Assembly (NCBI GenBank): GCA_023415845.1
Contig: JAEZJB010000284.1
Span: 1 to 14,315 of the forward strand
DNA length: 14,315 nucleotides
Reading direction: 5' to 3'
Origin: Chloroflexota bacterium
GTDB lineage: Bacteria; Chloroflexota; Chloroflexia; Thermomicrobiales; UBA6265
The number at the start of each line of letters is the position of its first letter. Position 1 is the first letter of the stretch. A program made the translations under genes and the position numbers. A model generated the notes under the pieces. The model did not search any database and was not told the DNA's origin. It saw nothing but the letters and a program-made list of their open reading frames with translations. Shown here piece by piece: positions 6,291 through 12,583 of this stretch.

Positions 6291-7150
6291 GCAGCATCCT
6301 CCCGCAGGCCCGGAATCACCTCGGTCGCGACTCGCTCAACGATGGCATAATGCTCCGGCTCGGGTGGCTGCAACAGGAAGTCCTCGATTCCCGCCTCGCT
6401 GAAGCGCCCGACGAAGTCCACGAACGCATCCACCGAATCCCACGGATGCTCGTCCGGCATCTGGGCAATCACGTAGAGCAGCGACCGCTTGACCGACTTC
6501 GGGTCCCGGCCATGACGGGCGCAGGCCGCGTCCATCAGGTCGTTCCGCTCCCGAACCTCCTCCGGCGTGCCACGAGTGTTCCACGAGTCGGCGTACCGGC
6601 TGACGATGTCGATCATGCGCGGACCGTGCGCACCCACCATCAGCGGAATGCGTGGCTGCTGGATGGGGCGGGGCCGGTTCGGTGCGTCCTTCAACTGGTA
6701 GTACTGGCCGTCGAAGGTCGTCAGGTCGTTGGAAAGGAACTCGTCGATCAACGCCAGCGCCTCGGCATAGCGATCGACCAGCTCCCGGGTTTCCGGAAAC
6801 TCCAGCCCGAACATGTCGTGCTCCGGCTTGAACCACCCCGCCCCGATGCCCAGTTCCAGTCGCCCGTTCGAGATGTGGTCGAGCGTCACCGCCATCTTGG
6901 CGAGCACACTCGGGTGGCGAAACGTGTTGCTCGACACCAGCACCCCCAGCCGTGGCTTCTCGGTTACCGTCGCCAGGGCGCTCAGCATCGTCCAGGCTTC
7001 GAGATATGGTTCGCCCGGATTGGCCGTCCGCGTCAGGTGATCGGTGAGCCAGAGGCTCTCGAACCCCAGTTCCTCGAACCAGCGCCATCGCTCGACCGTC
7101 TCCGGCCAGGTCCAGGTCTGGATCGTCTGCATCCCGAATTCGCGGGGCAT
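6287..7150 (-). CDS. LLM class F420-type oxidoreductase, first of a tandem pair
   Basis: Also 287 residues, starting MPREFGMQTIQTW from the ATG at 7150, which has GAGGAGA five bases upstream. In-frame upstream starts as far as 7282 encode an Arg/Gly/Ala-rich stretch without homology to the paralogue and are rejected. Barrel motifs match its partner: FESLWLTDHL, RLGVLVSSNTFRHPSVLA, DHISNGRLELGIGAGWF and IPLMVGAHGPRM. It differs from the partner mainly in the early loop after the first strand (TRTANPGEPYLEAW against STPNPNAEPGDFLEAW) and in the C-terminal third (PPEPEHYAIVERVATEV). Those differences may alter substrate choice. The two could form a heteromer or act on successive or alternative substrates; both ideas are inference. 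Confidence 0.92.
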   Translation of the reverse strand: MPREFGMQTIQTWTWPETVERWRWFEELGFESLWLTDHLTRTANPGEPYLEAWTMLSALATVTEKPRLGVLVSSNTFRHPSVLAKMAVTLDHISNGRLELGIGAGWFKPEHDMFGLEFPETRELVDRYAEALALIDEFLSNDLTTFDGQYYQLKDAPNRPRPIQQPRIPLMVGAHGPRMIDIVSRYADSWNTRGTPEEVRERNDLMDAACARHGRDPKSVKRSLLYVIAQMPDEHPWDSVDAFVDFVGRFSEAGIEDFLLQPPEPEHYAIVERVATEVIPGLREDAA

Positions 7151-7489
7151 GGATTCTCCTCTCGTCATTCGTCCGCCAGCAATGACTGCCATTGTCACCG
7201 CGCACGTCGGTCGATGGAAGCCCGCTGCGACGTTTTCGGCAGACGTCGCCTGGCCGTCATCCGCAGCCAACCACGGTCGCATCCCGCTCCATCGTCATTG
7301 GTGCACGGCACCCTCGCCCGGTCCACTTGCCAATTGGCCCCGCAGCATGGACACTGCACCCACGTGAGCGGCACATGGCGCACCCCGAAAACCAGCAGGA
7401 TGTCCTCCTGCGGGATCACTCGTGACCACGCGCCAGCCCGTTCAACCTTGGGCACCATCACTTCTGGACCTGCGGAAAGGACACCCACC
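7151..7489. other. Region between the divergent LLM operon and ilvD
   Basis: This 339-base gap should hold divergent control signals, but I see no clear -35/-10 pair on either strand. It carries a possible small cysteine-rich reading frame on the - strand (7195-7458). On the + strand it has a 16-codon frame (7375-7425, MAHPENQQDVLLRDHS) spanning a six-base-pair hairpin (7395-7411, GCAGGA / TCCTGC). The ilvD ribosome binding site (GGAAAGGA) lies at its right end. Confidence 0.5.
7195..7458 (-). CDS. Possible small cysteine-rich protein upstream of the LLM pair
   Basis: An 87-codon frame from the ATG at 7458 (alternative GTG at 7419, 74 codons). The part VFGVRHVPLTWVQCPCCGANW has cysteines at 36, 38 and 39, followed by C52 and C60 (VPCTNDDGAGCDRGW). 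This spacing resembles a small metal-binding ribbon. Third-position GC through this part is high, as in real genes here. It ends 44 bases before the LLM operon on the same strand. Against it: no well-placed ribosome binding site for either start, since AGGAGG at about 7406 is inside the frame, and the last 20 residues are Arg-rich and look non-coding. It is a weak call. Confidence 0.3.
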   Translation of the reverse strand: MVPKVERAGAWSRVIPQEDILLVFGVRHVPLTWVQCPCCGANWQVDRARVPCTNDDGAGCDRGWLRMTARRRLPKTSQRASIDRRAR

Positions 7490-9193
7490 ATGACCAACGA
7501 TAACGGGTCGAACGGTTCGTTCGACATGCGGTTCAACAGCCGCGTGCTCTACGACGGCAACGATCGGGCCGGTGCGCGCGCCATGATGAAGAGCATCGGC
7601 TTCACCGACGAGGATCTCAAGAGGCCCGTCATCGGCATCGCCAACACCTGGATCGAGACGATGCCGTGCAACTACAACCTTCGCCGGTTGGCCAAGCACG
7701 TCAAGGAAGGCATCCGCGCCGCCGGTGGCACGCCGATGGAGTTCAACACGGTCGCCATCTCCGACGGCGTCACCATGGGCACCGAGGGCATGAAGTCCTC
7801 GCTCATCTCCCGTGAAGTCATCGCCGACTCCGTCGAACTCGTTGGCCGCGGCCACATGTTCGACGGCATCGTCGCCCTCGGCGCCTGCGACAAGACCCTG
7901 CCTGGTCTCGCGATGGCGGTTGCCCGCCTCAATGTGCCCTCGGTGCTGATCTACGGTGGCTCCATCATGCCGGGCTTCTGGCACGGCAAGGAAGTCACCA
8001 TTCGCTCCGTCTACGAAGCGATTGGTGCCAACGCCGCCGGCAACATGAGCGATGAAGACCTCAAGTCGCTCGAAGATGTCGCCTGCCCCGGTCCCGGCGC
8101 CTGCGGCGGCCAGTACACCGCGAACACGATGGCGATGGTCATGGAGTTCATCGGTCTCTCGCCGCTCGGGTCCGCGTCGCCCCCCGCCGTCGATCCCCGC
8201 AAGGAAGAGGTCGGGGCGATGGCTGGCCAGCTCATCATGGACGTTCTCCGCCGTGGCGTTCGCCCGCTGGACATCCTTACCCGCGAGGCCTTCGAGAACG
8301 CCATCGCCGGTGTCGCCGCCTCGGGTGGGTCCACCAACTCCGTGCTTCACCTCCTTGCCCTTGCCCGCGAAGCCGGTGTCGACCTCTCGATTGACGACTT
8401 CGACGCCATCTCCCGCCGCACGCCGCTCATCGCCGACATGATGCCGGGAGGCAAGTATTCCGCCGCCGATCTCGACAAGGCAGGCGGCACCCAGCTCGTG
8501 GCCCAGCGCCTGATCGAAGGTGGCTTCCTCCACGGCGACGCTCAGACGCCGACCGGCCGCACCCTCGCCGAAGAAGCCGCCCTCGCCGTCGAAACCCCCG
8601 ACCAGGATGTCGTCCACACGGTCGCCACGGCCATCAAGCCGACCGGTGGCCTCAACATCCTCAAGGGCAACATCGCTCCCGACGGCGCGGTGGTGAAGCT
8701 CTTTGGCTATGAAGACACCTACATGCGTGGACCGGCCCGCGTCTTCGATTCCGAGCCGGAAGCCCACCAGGCAGTGCTCGATCGCAAGATCGTCGATGGC
8801 GATATCGTCGTCATCCGCTACGAAGGTCCGGTCGGTGGACCCGGCATGCAGGAAATGCTCGGCGTCACGGCCGCCATCGTTGGCCAGGGCCTCAAGCACG
8901 TCGGCCTGCTGACCGACGGCCGCTTCAGCGGCGCCACTCGTGGCCTGATGATCGGCCACGTTGCCCCCGAAGCCGCGGTTGGCGGCCCGATTGCGGCCAT
9001 CCGCGAGGGCGACATGATCGTGATCGATGCCGAGAACCGCTCGTTGAATGTGGAACTCTCGGACGACGAGATCGCCGCCCGCATGCAGGAGTGGCGGGCC
9101 CCGAAGCCCCACTACACCCACGGCGTCATGGCCAAGTACGCCAAGCTGGTCACCCAGGCCAACGAAGGTGCCATCACCAAGGTCACCTTCTAG
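7490..9193 (+). CDS. ilvD: Dihydroxyacid dehydratase
   Basis: A complete 567-residue IlvD, normal for the family. It dehydrates 2,3-dihydroxy-isovalerate and 2,3-dihydroxy-3-methylvalerate to the 2-oxo acids, the step before transamination in valine and isoleucine synthesis, and it also feeds leucine and pantothenate. It is a cytoplasmic iron-sulphur enzyme. The three cluster cysteines are C60 (TMPCNYN), C133 (GACDKT) and C205 (PGPGACGG). The metal site motif SDGVTMG is at 91-97 and the catalytic serine is S480 in TDGRFSGATRGL. PVGGPGMQEML is also intact. The ATG at 7490 has GGAAAGGA at good spacing; the open frame upstream of it is non-coding. No other ilv or leu gene is in the window, so ilvD stands alone between divergent and convergent neighbours. 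Confidence 0.98.
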   Translation: MTNDNGSNGSFDMRFNSRVLYDGNDRAGARAMMKSIGFTDEDLKRPVIGIANTWIETMPCNYNLRRLAKHVKEGIRAAGGTPMEFNTVAISDGVTMGTEGMKSSLISREVIADSVELVGRGHMFDGIVALGACDKTLPGLAMAVARLNVPSVLIYGGSIMPGFWHGKEVTIRSVYEAIGANAAGNMSDEDLKSLEDVACPGPGACGGQYTANTMAMVMEFIGLSPLGSASPPAVDPRKEEVGAMAGQLIMDVLRRGVRPLDILTREAFENAIAGVAASGGSTNSVLHLLALAREAGVDLSIDDFDAISRRTPLIADMMPGGKYSAADLDKAGGTQLVAQRLIEGGFLHGDAQTPTGRTLAEEAALAVETPDQDVVHTVATAIKPTGGLNILKGNIAPDGAVVKLFGYEDTYMRGPARVFDSEPEAHQAVLDRKIVDGDIVVIRYEGPVGGPGMQEMLGVTAAIVGQGLKHVGLLTDGRFSGATRGLMIGHVAPEAAVGGPIAAIREGDMIVIDAENRSLNVELSDDEIAARMQEWRAPKPHYTHGVMAKYAKLVTQANEGAITKVTF

Positions 9194-9224
9194 GCGCTAC
9201 AGCGCACCGGCCACATGGTCTAGA

Positions 9225-9272
9225 GACAACGAAGAGGGCGGTGGCGTACATGCCACCGCCCTTTTCGTTGTC
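9225..9272. terminator. Long bidirectional terminator after ilvD
   Basis: Arms 9225-9245 and 9252-9272 pair over 21 positions with at most one G:U, around a six-base loop. The core is GGGCGGTGGC / GCCACCGCCC, followed on the + strand by TTTTCGTTG. The outer arms GACAACGAA / TTCGTTGTC give a T-rich tail on either strand. It lies between convergent ilvD (stop at 9193) and the ferritin-like gene (stop at 9287) and should end both transcripts. Confidence 0.9.
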
Positions 9273-9286
9273 GATCCGCGTGTCGC

Positions 9287-9964
9287 CTAGCCGACGATGA
9301 ACGGACCGGCGATCTCCAGCACCTCATCGGGGGTGAGGGTCGGGTTGAAGGATTCGGGGAACGGGCTCGCGCCGTTGAGGAGGGCCAGGTAGGCTGCGTG
9401 CCGGGCTTCGTTACCGTGAATCGTCAGCGCCGCAGTCAACAGGTCGTCTTCGTCGATCAGGAACTGGGCCGCCCCCTGGTAAGCGGAGACACCGGTGTCC
9501 TCCAGCGCCTGGGCGACCTGCAGGAAGCCAGCCGCATCGGTATAGCCAAAGTCATACGTCGCTTCCGCCACCGGCTCGCCGCCGAGGTCGGTAATCACCT
9601 GTGTCAGGGTCGCTACGTGCGTCGCTTCGTTGTCGCCGATCGTGGTCAACGCCTCGAACACCGACGGCTGGTACCCCAGCTCCGTGATGCCAGCCTCGCC
9701 GATTGCGGCCAGACCGTCCCGGTAGAACGCCGCTTCGAGATGCTCGAGCGTCAGCGCATAATTGAGGACATCCACCGGGCTGGTGAACATCATCATCGCG
9801 TCGCCCTCCGCCATCGGCGTCGAGTCCATCTGCGCCGACACCGCAAACGGCGTGGCGACCAGGGCCGCTCCACCAATGGTGATGCCAGCTGAAGCCAGCA
9901 GGCGGCGACGATTGAACGTTGCGACGGACAGGTGCTGCAGGGCACGATTCAGGTCAGTAGTCAT
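9287..9964 (-). CDS. Tat-exported ferritin-like domain protein
   Basis: A 225-residue protein from the ATG at 9964 (GGAG nine bases upstream); a longer in-frame start at 10012 is less likely. FNRRRLLASAG (17-27) is a twin-arginine signal, followed by a hydrophobic stretch and VSAQ, so the protein is exported folded, possibly with its metal. The rest is a ferritin-like four-helix domain of the Ferritin_2 type. It carries carboxylate/histidine pairs at LEHLE (E74, H75, E77), NEATH (E113, H116) and NEARH (E186, H189), the pattern of a di-iron site. It ends PDEVLEIAGPFIVG, almost identical to its upstream paralogue 48 bases away. Likely roles are iron or peroxide handling outside the membrane; the substrate is unknown. 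Confidence 0.9.
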   Translation of the reverse strand: MTTDLNRALQHLSVATFNRRRLLASAGITIGGAALVATPFAVSAQMDSTPMAEGDAMMMFTSPVDVLNYALTLEHLEAAFYRDGLAAIGEAGITELGYQPSVFEALTTIGDNEATHVATLTQVITDLGGEPVAEATYDFGYTDAAGFLQVAQALEDTGVSAYQGAAQFLIDEDDLLTAALTIHGNEARHAAYLALLNGASPFPESFNPTLTPDEVLEIAGPFIVG

Positions 9965-10012
9965 CGGTAATGTCTCCTCTGATTGGTGCATGCGGTCGGC
10001 AGGGGGCAGCAA

Positions 10013-10540
10013 CTACCCCACGATGAACGGGCCAGCGACTTCCAGCACCTCGTCGGGCGACAGGGGCGTTTCGAACGCATCCGGGAACGCCGCAGTTCCG
10101 GTCAGCTGGTTCAGGTAGGCCGCGTGTCGGGCCTCGACTGCGACGATCGAGCCAGCAGCCGTCAGCAACTCCGGATCGGTAATGAAGGCGCCCGCCCCGT
10201 CATAGGCCGATACGCCAAGGTTCTCGATCGCCGCGGCCGTCGCCAGGAAGGAGGCGGCATCGGTGACGCCAAAGTCGTACGTGGCAGCGGCCACTGGTTC
10301 GCCGCCAAGATCGGTGATCACCTGCGTCAGCGTCGCCACATGGTCGGCCTCGTGCTGGCCAATCGCGGCGAGGTAATCGTCAATCGAGTTGCCATAGGCG
10401 TCAGCGCCGAACTCGTAGTCTGCAGCCAGCGTGTAGAACGCCGCCTCGAGGTGCTCGAGCGTCAGGGCGTAGTTCAGCACATCGATGTCAGACGTGAACT
10501 CGGTTTGCGCTGCGATCCGGTGAAGACGGGTGTTCGCCAT
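10013..10540 (-). CDS. Ferritin-like domain protein without signal peptide
   Basis: A 175-residue paralogue of the downstream gene, starting MANTRLHRIAAQTEF from the ATG at 10540 (GGGAGG seven bases upstream). There is no signal peptide, so it should stay in the cytoplasm. The putative di-iron residues are kept: LEHLE (E29, H30, E32), HEADH (E64, H67) and VEARH (E136, H139). The shared NYALTLEHLEAAFY, ATLTQVITDLGGEPVA and AGPFIVG blocks show a tandem duplication. Relative to its partner it has a different loop after the first helix (TLAADYEFGADAYGNSIDDY). The 48-base gap to the next gene and shared strand indicate one operon. A frame extending to 10603 would add 21 residues reading through a leader hairpin and is rejected. 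Confidence 0.9.
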   Translation of the reverse strand: MANTRLHRIAAQTEFTSDIDVLNYALTLEHLEAAFYTLAADYEFGADAYGNSIDDYLAAIGQHEADHVATLTQVITDLGGEPVAAATYDFGVTDAASFLATAAAIENLGVSAYDGAGAFITDPELLTAAGSIVAVEARHAAYLNQLTGTAAFPDAFETPLSPDEVLEVAGPFIVG

Positions 10541-10560
10541 GAGAGGCCTCCCTGTTTGGT

Positions 10561-10587
10561 GCCACCCGGACCACACATCCGGGTGGC
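10561..10587 (-). promoter_or_regulatory. Hairpin in the leader of the ferritin-like operon
   Basis: GCCACCCGGA and TCCGGGTGGC form a perfect ten-base-pair stem around a seven-base loop. It ends 20 bases before the ATG at 10540, just upstream of the GGGAGG site. There is no T-run after it, so it is not a terminator. It may protect the mRNA end or regulate translation. Confidence 0.45.
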
Positions 10588-10746
10588 GACGTTCGCGAGC
10601 CAAACCAAGGACCGTGGCCCCTAGAGGAAGGGCAGGAAAACCACCTCCTCAGTCGCTCGCTGACGATTGAACGGGAAGGTGACTGGACTGGATCACCGTC
10701 TTCTCGCGCAATGTCACCCGCACACCCTCGTTGGAGTCATCAAACG

Positions 10747-10786
10747 CCGAACCCGGCAGCCAGACATCGCTGGAGGCCGGGTTCGG
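10747..10786 (-). terminator. Probable terminator of the sigma/anti-sigma operon
   Basis: An 11-base-pair perfect outer stem (CCGAACCCGGC / GCCGGGTTCGG), a two-by-two internal mismatch, and a four-base-pair inner stem (CCAG / CTGG) close a six-base loop. It begins 49 bases after the anti-sigma stop. On the - strand it is followed by CGTTTG, a short T-run, so termination may be partial and some readthrough into the ferritin-like genes is possible. Confidence 0.55.
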
Positions 10787-10835
10787 GTTGGGAGTCATGG
10801 AGCTGCGGACTTGCGGCCGCCGCATTCTGGCTGCG

Positions 10836-11678
10836 TCAGGTGGTGTCGCCGAGCGGGGCCACCACGATGGGATCGGACGTTGGCGTCTGACTCCCTTCCG
10901 GGCCGGGCTCCATGGTGATGGCGAAGGCATCGTAGTTGGCGCGATCCCCATCGACCTCGAACTCGCCATCCGTCGGATCGACGATCCCCATCGGCGTCGG
11001 CACGTCACCGGCAATCAGCCAGGCCTGGTACACCTGGCCCTCGGGAGCCGCCGGCATGTCGTCCATGTGCAGGACGAACCGTTGCTGGTCAGGCATGTAT
11101 TCGAGGTTGGCGACCTCCTGACCAATCAGGTTGCCCTCGGCATCATGCAGGGCAATCTCCTGCGGCACGTCCTCGTCGTCGGCCCACCAGAGACTCCGAC
11201 CGATGAGCGCGCCGGCCGTCACCACGATCACAACGAGCGCGGCGACCGCCAGCCAGCGATACCCGCTCTGGTTTCCCCAGCCGCCCGTCCCCGTTGGTGC
11301 CGAGCGAACCCGACGCCCGCCTTTCGCGCCTGGCGCAGGCCCAAAATCAAGCGGGATGACATCCTCGCCGCCAGCAAACGGATCGTCCGCCGCCGCGACC
11401 GTGCTCGGGGGCGCTGCCTGCGTAGCCGCACCGGGTTCCAGCGATTGGGCGATCCGGTCCCAGAGATCGTCCGCCATCCCCATCGGTGGATCGTCGGGTG
11501 ACAGGGCGAGAGCGTGGGTGCCTTCGATCAGCGCCGGGATTTCGCGCTGGCACACCAGGCACGTCACGATGTGGGCATCCATCCATGCCTGGTCGGCATC
11601 GGACAACGTGCCCATCACGTAATCGTCCATCAGGGTATCGGCGTGGTCGTGATCGTGTATGTCCTGCATCTGTTTCAC
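10836..11678 (-). CDS. Zinc-binding transmembrane anti-sigma factor (RskA-like)
   Basis: A 280-residue membrane protein starting at a GTG (11678) with GGGAGG six bases upstream. The start overlaps the sigma factor stop by four bases, so the two are made together. The N-terminus (1-50) is a zinc-binding anti-sigma domain: a His-rich start (HDHDHAD) and AHIVTCLVC (H36, C40, C43), the HX3CX2C motif. A Pro/Ala-rich linker follows, then one membrane helix (about 142-163, WLAVAALVVIVVTAGALIG). The extracytoplasmic domain (about 175-275) resembles RskA: GQVYQAWLIAGDVPTPMGIV. It should hold the sigma factor at the membrane until an outside signal triggers release. In the RskA/SigK type, release comes by regulated proteolysis; zinc-site oxidation is another possible trigger. 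Confidence 0.92.
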   Translation of the reverse strand: MKQMQDIHDHDHADTLMDDYVMGTLSDADQAWMDAHIVTCLVCQREIPALIEGTHALALSPDDPPMGMADDLWDRIAQSLEPGAATQAAPPSTVAAADDPFAGGEDVIPLDFGPAPGAKGGRRVRSAPTGTGGWGNQSGYRWLAVAALVVIVVTAGALIGRSLWWADDEDVPQEIALHDAEGNLIGQEVANLEYMPDQQRFVLHMDDMPAAPEGQVYQAWLIAGDVPTPMGIVDPTDGEFEVDGDRANYDAFAITMEPGPEGSQTPTSDPIVVAPLGDTT

Positions 11679-12313
11679 GGTCGGCCTCCCGAGGCGGAGA
11701 CGCCGTCATCCTGGATGTGCTCCTGATGGAGCATTTCGGAAAGCTTGCGCAGGGCGAGCCGTGTTCGCCCCTTTACGGTGCCGAGCGGTAGTTCGTGGGT
11801 CCTGGCGATGTCGGCCTGGCTCAGGCCCCCAAAGTAGGCCAGTTCGATGATCTGCCGTTGCTCGGGTGGCAGGCTGTCCAGCGCCCTCCGAATCCGCTCC
11901 CGCAACAGGATCTGGTCCACTTCGGCAGACGCATCCGGCACCGCCAGCAACCACTCGACATCGTCGATTGGCACGTTGGGTGGCTGCCGGTCGCTTTCGC
12001 GCCGCCGGTAATCGATCGCCTTGCGATGGGCAATCGTCAGCAGCCAGCCCCGCACGTTGGCCCCACGGTTGGCATCGAACTGGCCAGCCTTTTGCCACAC
12101 CGTCTGGAACGTGTCCTGCACCACTTCTTCAGCAGCTTCGGCATTATTGGTGATGCGATAGCACAAGGCGAAGCACCGCCTCCCGTAGCGGGAGAATAGT
12201 GTCTGGAGTGCCAGGCTGTCCTTCCGGGCGACCCGCTCCATCACTTCGAGGTCAGTGAACTCGATCACACCCTGGTGCCCTTCCTCTACAAGGTGGTACG
12301 CACCACGCGCCAC
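11675..12313 (-). CDS. ECF-family RNA polymerase sigma factor
   Basis: An ECF (group 4) sigma factor of 212 residues from the GTG at 12313, which has AGGGGTGA seven bases upstream. Region 2 (about 34-106) contains LQTLFSRYGRRCFALCYRI, AEEVVQDTFQTVWQ and VRGWLLTIAHRKAIDYRRR. It binds core polymerase and the -10. Region 4 (about 142-194) contains LDSLPPEQRQIIELAYF, then GLSQADIA and LPLGTVKGRTRLALRKL, the -35-binding helix-turn-helix. Start choice is uncertain. An ATG at 12427 adds 38 Gly/Ser-rich residues with atypical codon use, and a GTG at 12268 would also fit the family start. It is paired with the overlapping anti-sigma gene and probably activates its own operon, though no target promoter motif could be identified. 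Confidence 0.93.
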   Translation of the reverse strand: MARGAYHLVEEGHQGVIEFTDLEVMERVARKDSLALQTLFSRYGRRCFALCYRITNNAEAAEEVVQDTFQTVWQKAGQFDANRGANVRGWLLTIAHRKAIDYRRRESDRQPPNVPIDDVEWLLAVPDASAEVDQILLRERIRRALDSLPPEQRQIIELAYFGGLSQADIARTHELPLGTVKGRTRLALRKLSEMLHQEHIQDDGVSASGGRP

Positions 12314-12524
12314 GTGTGGATCACCCCTGCTTGGCAATGGTAATCCGGTGCGTGTGCCAGCCTCAATCCCACCTGACTTCGCACTGGCCCCACCGCCATG
12401 AATCAGCTCGTCAGGGTCGTTTGCCATGCGCCTGCTTCATGCGCGAACCCACACGGCACCCGTCGCGCCCGATGATCGATGAATCAGGGACACAGGTGAC
12501 CTGGGCCGGGAGAAGAGGCGCTGC

Positions 12525-12538
12525 TGTGCTAGGGTTGC
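12525..12538 (+). promoter_or_regulatory. Extended -10 promoter element of the ABC1 kinase gene
   Basis: TGTGCTAGGGTTGC contains TAGGGT (12530-12535) directly preceded by TGC. It ends 48 bases before the GTG at 12584. It matches the box at 2683-2696 at 13 of 14 positions. No good -35 is visible. It lies in the divergent gap shared with the sigma factor gene. Confidence 0.45.
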
Positions 12539-12583
12539 GCCACGGACGAATTGGCTGTCCTCCAACGGTACAGGGGAAGGTGT

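Noticed and set aside
6350..7489. Long + strand open frame running into ilvD from far upstream
   Set aside because: It is antisense to an LLM gene with clear homology, its translation is Arg/His/Pro-rich, and IlvD homology begins at the ATG at 7490 with a good ribosome binding site.
7442..9121. 559-codon - strand frame across ilvD
   Set aside because: It is the antisense shadow of ilvD; GC-rich third positions keep the reverse frame open. The translation is His/Gly/Asp-biased without any family motif.
10649..10798. Possible 49-residue protein (MTPNPNPASSDVWLPGSAF...) downstream of the anti-sigma gene, - strand
   Set aside because: The residues look plausible, but there is no ribosome binding site and its first third is the inverted repeat of the probable terminator, which explains the sequence better. 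Conservation in relatives would reopen it.
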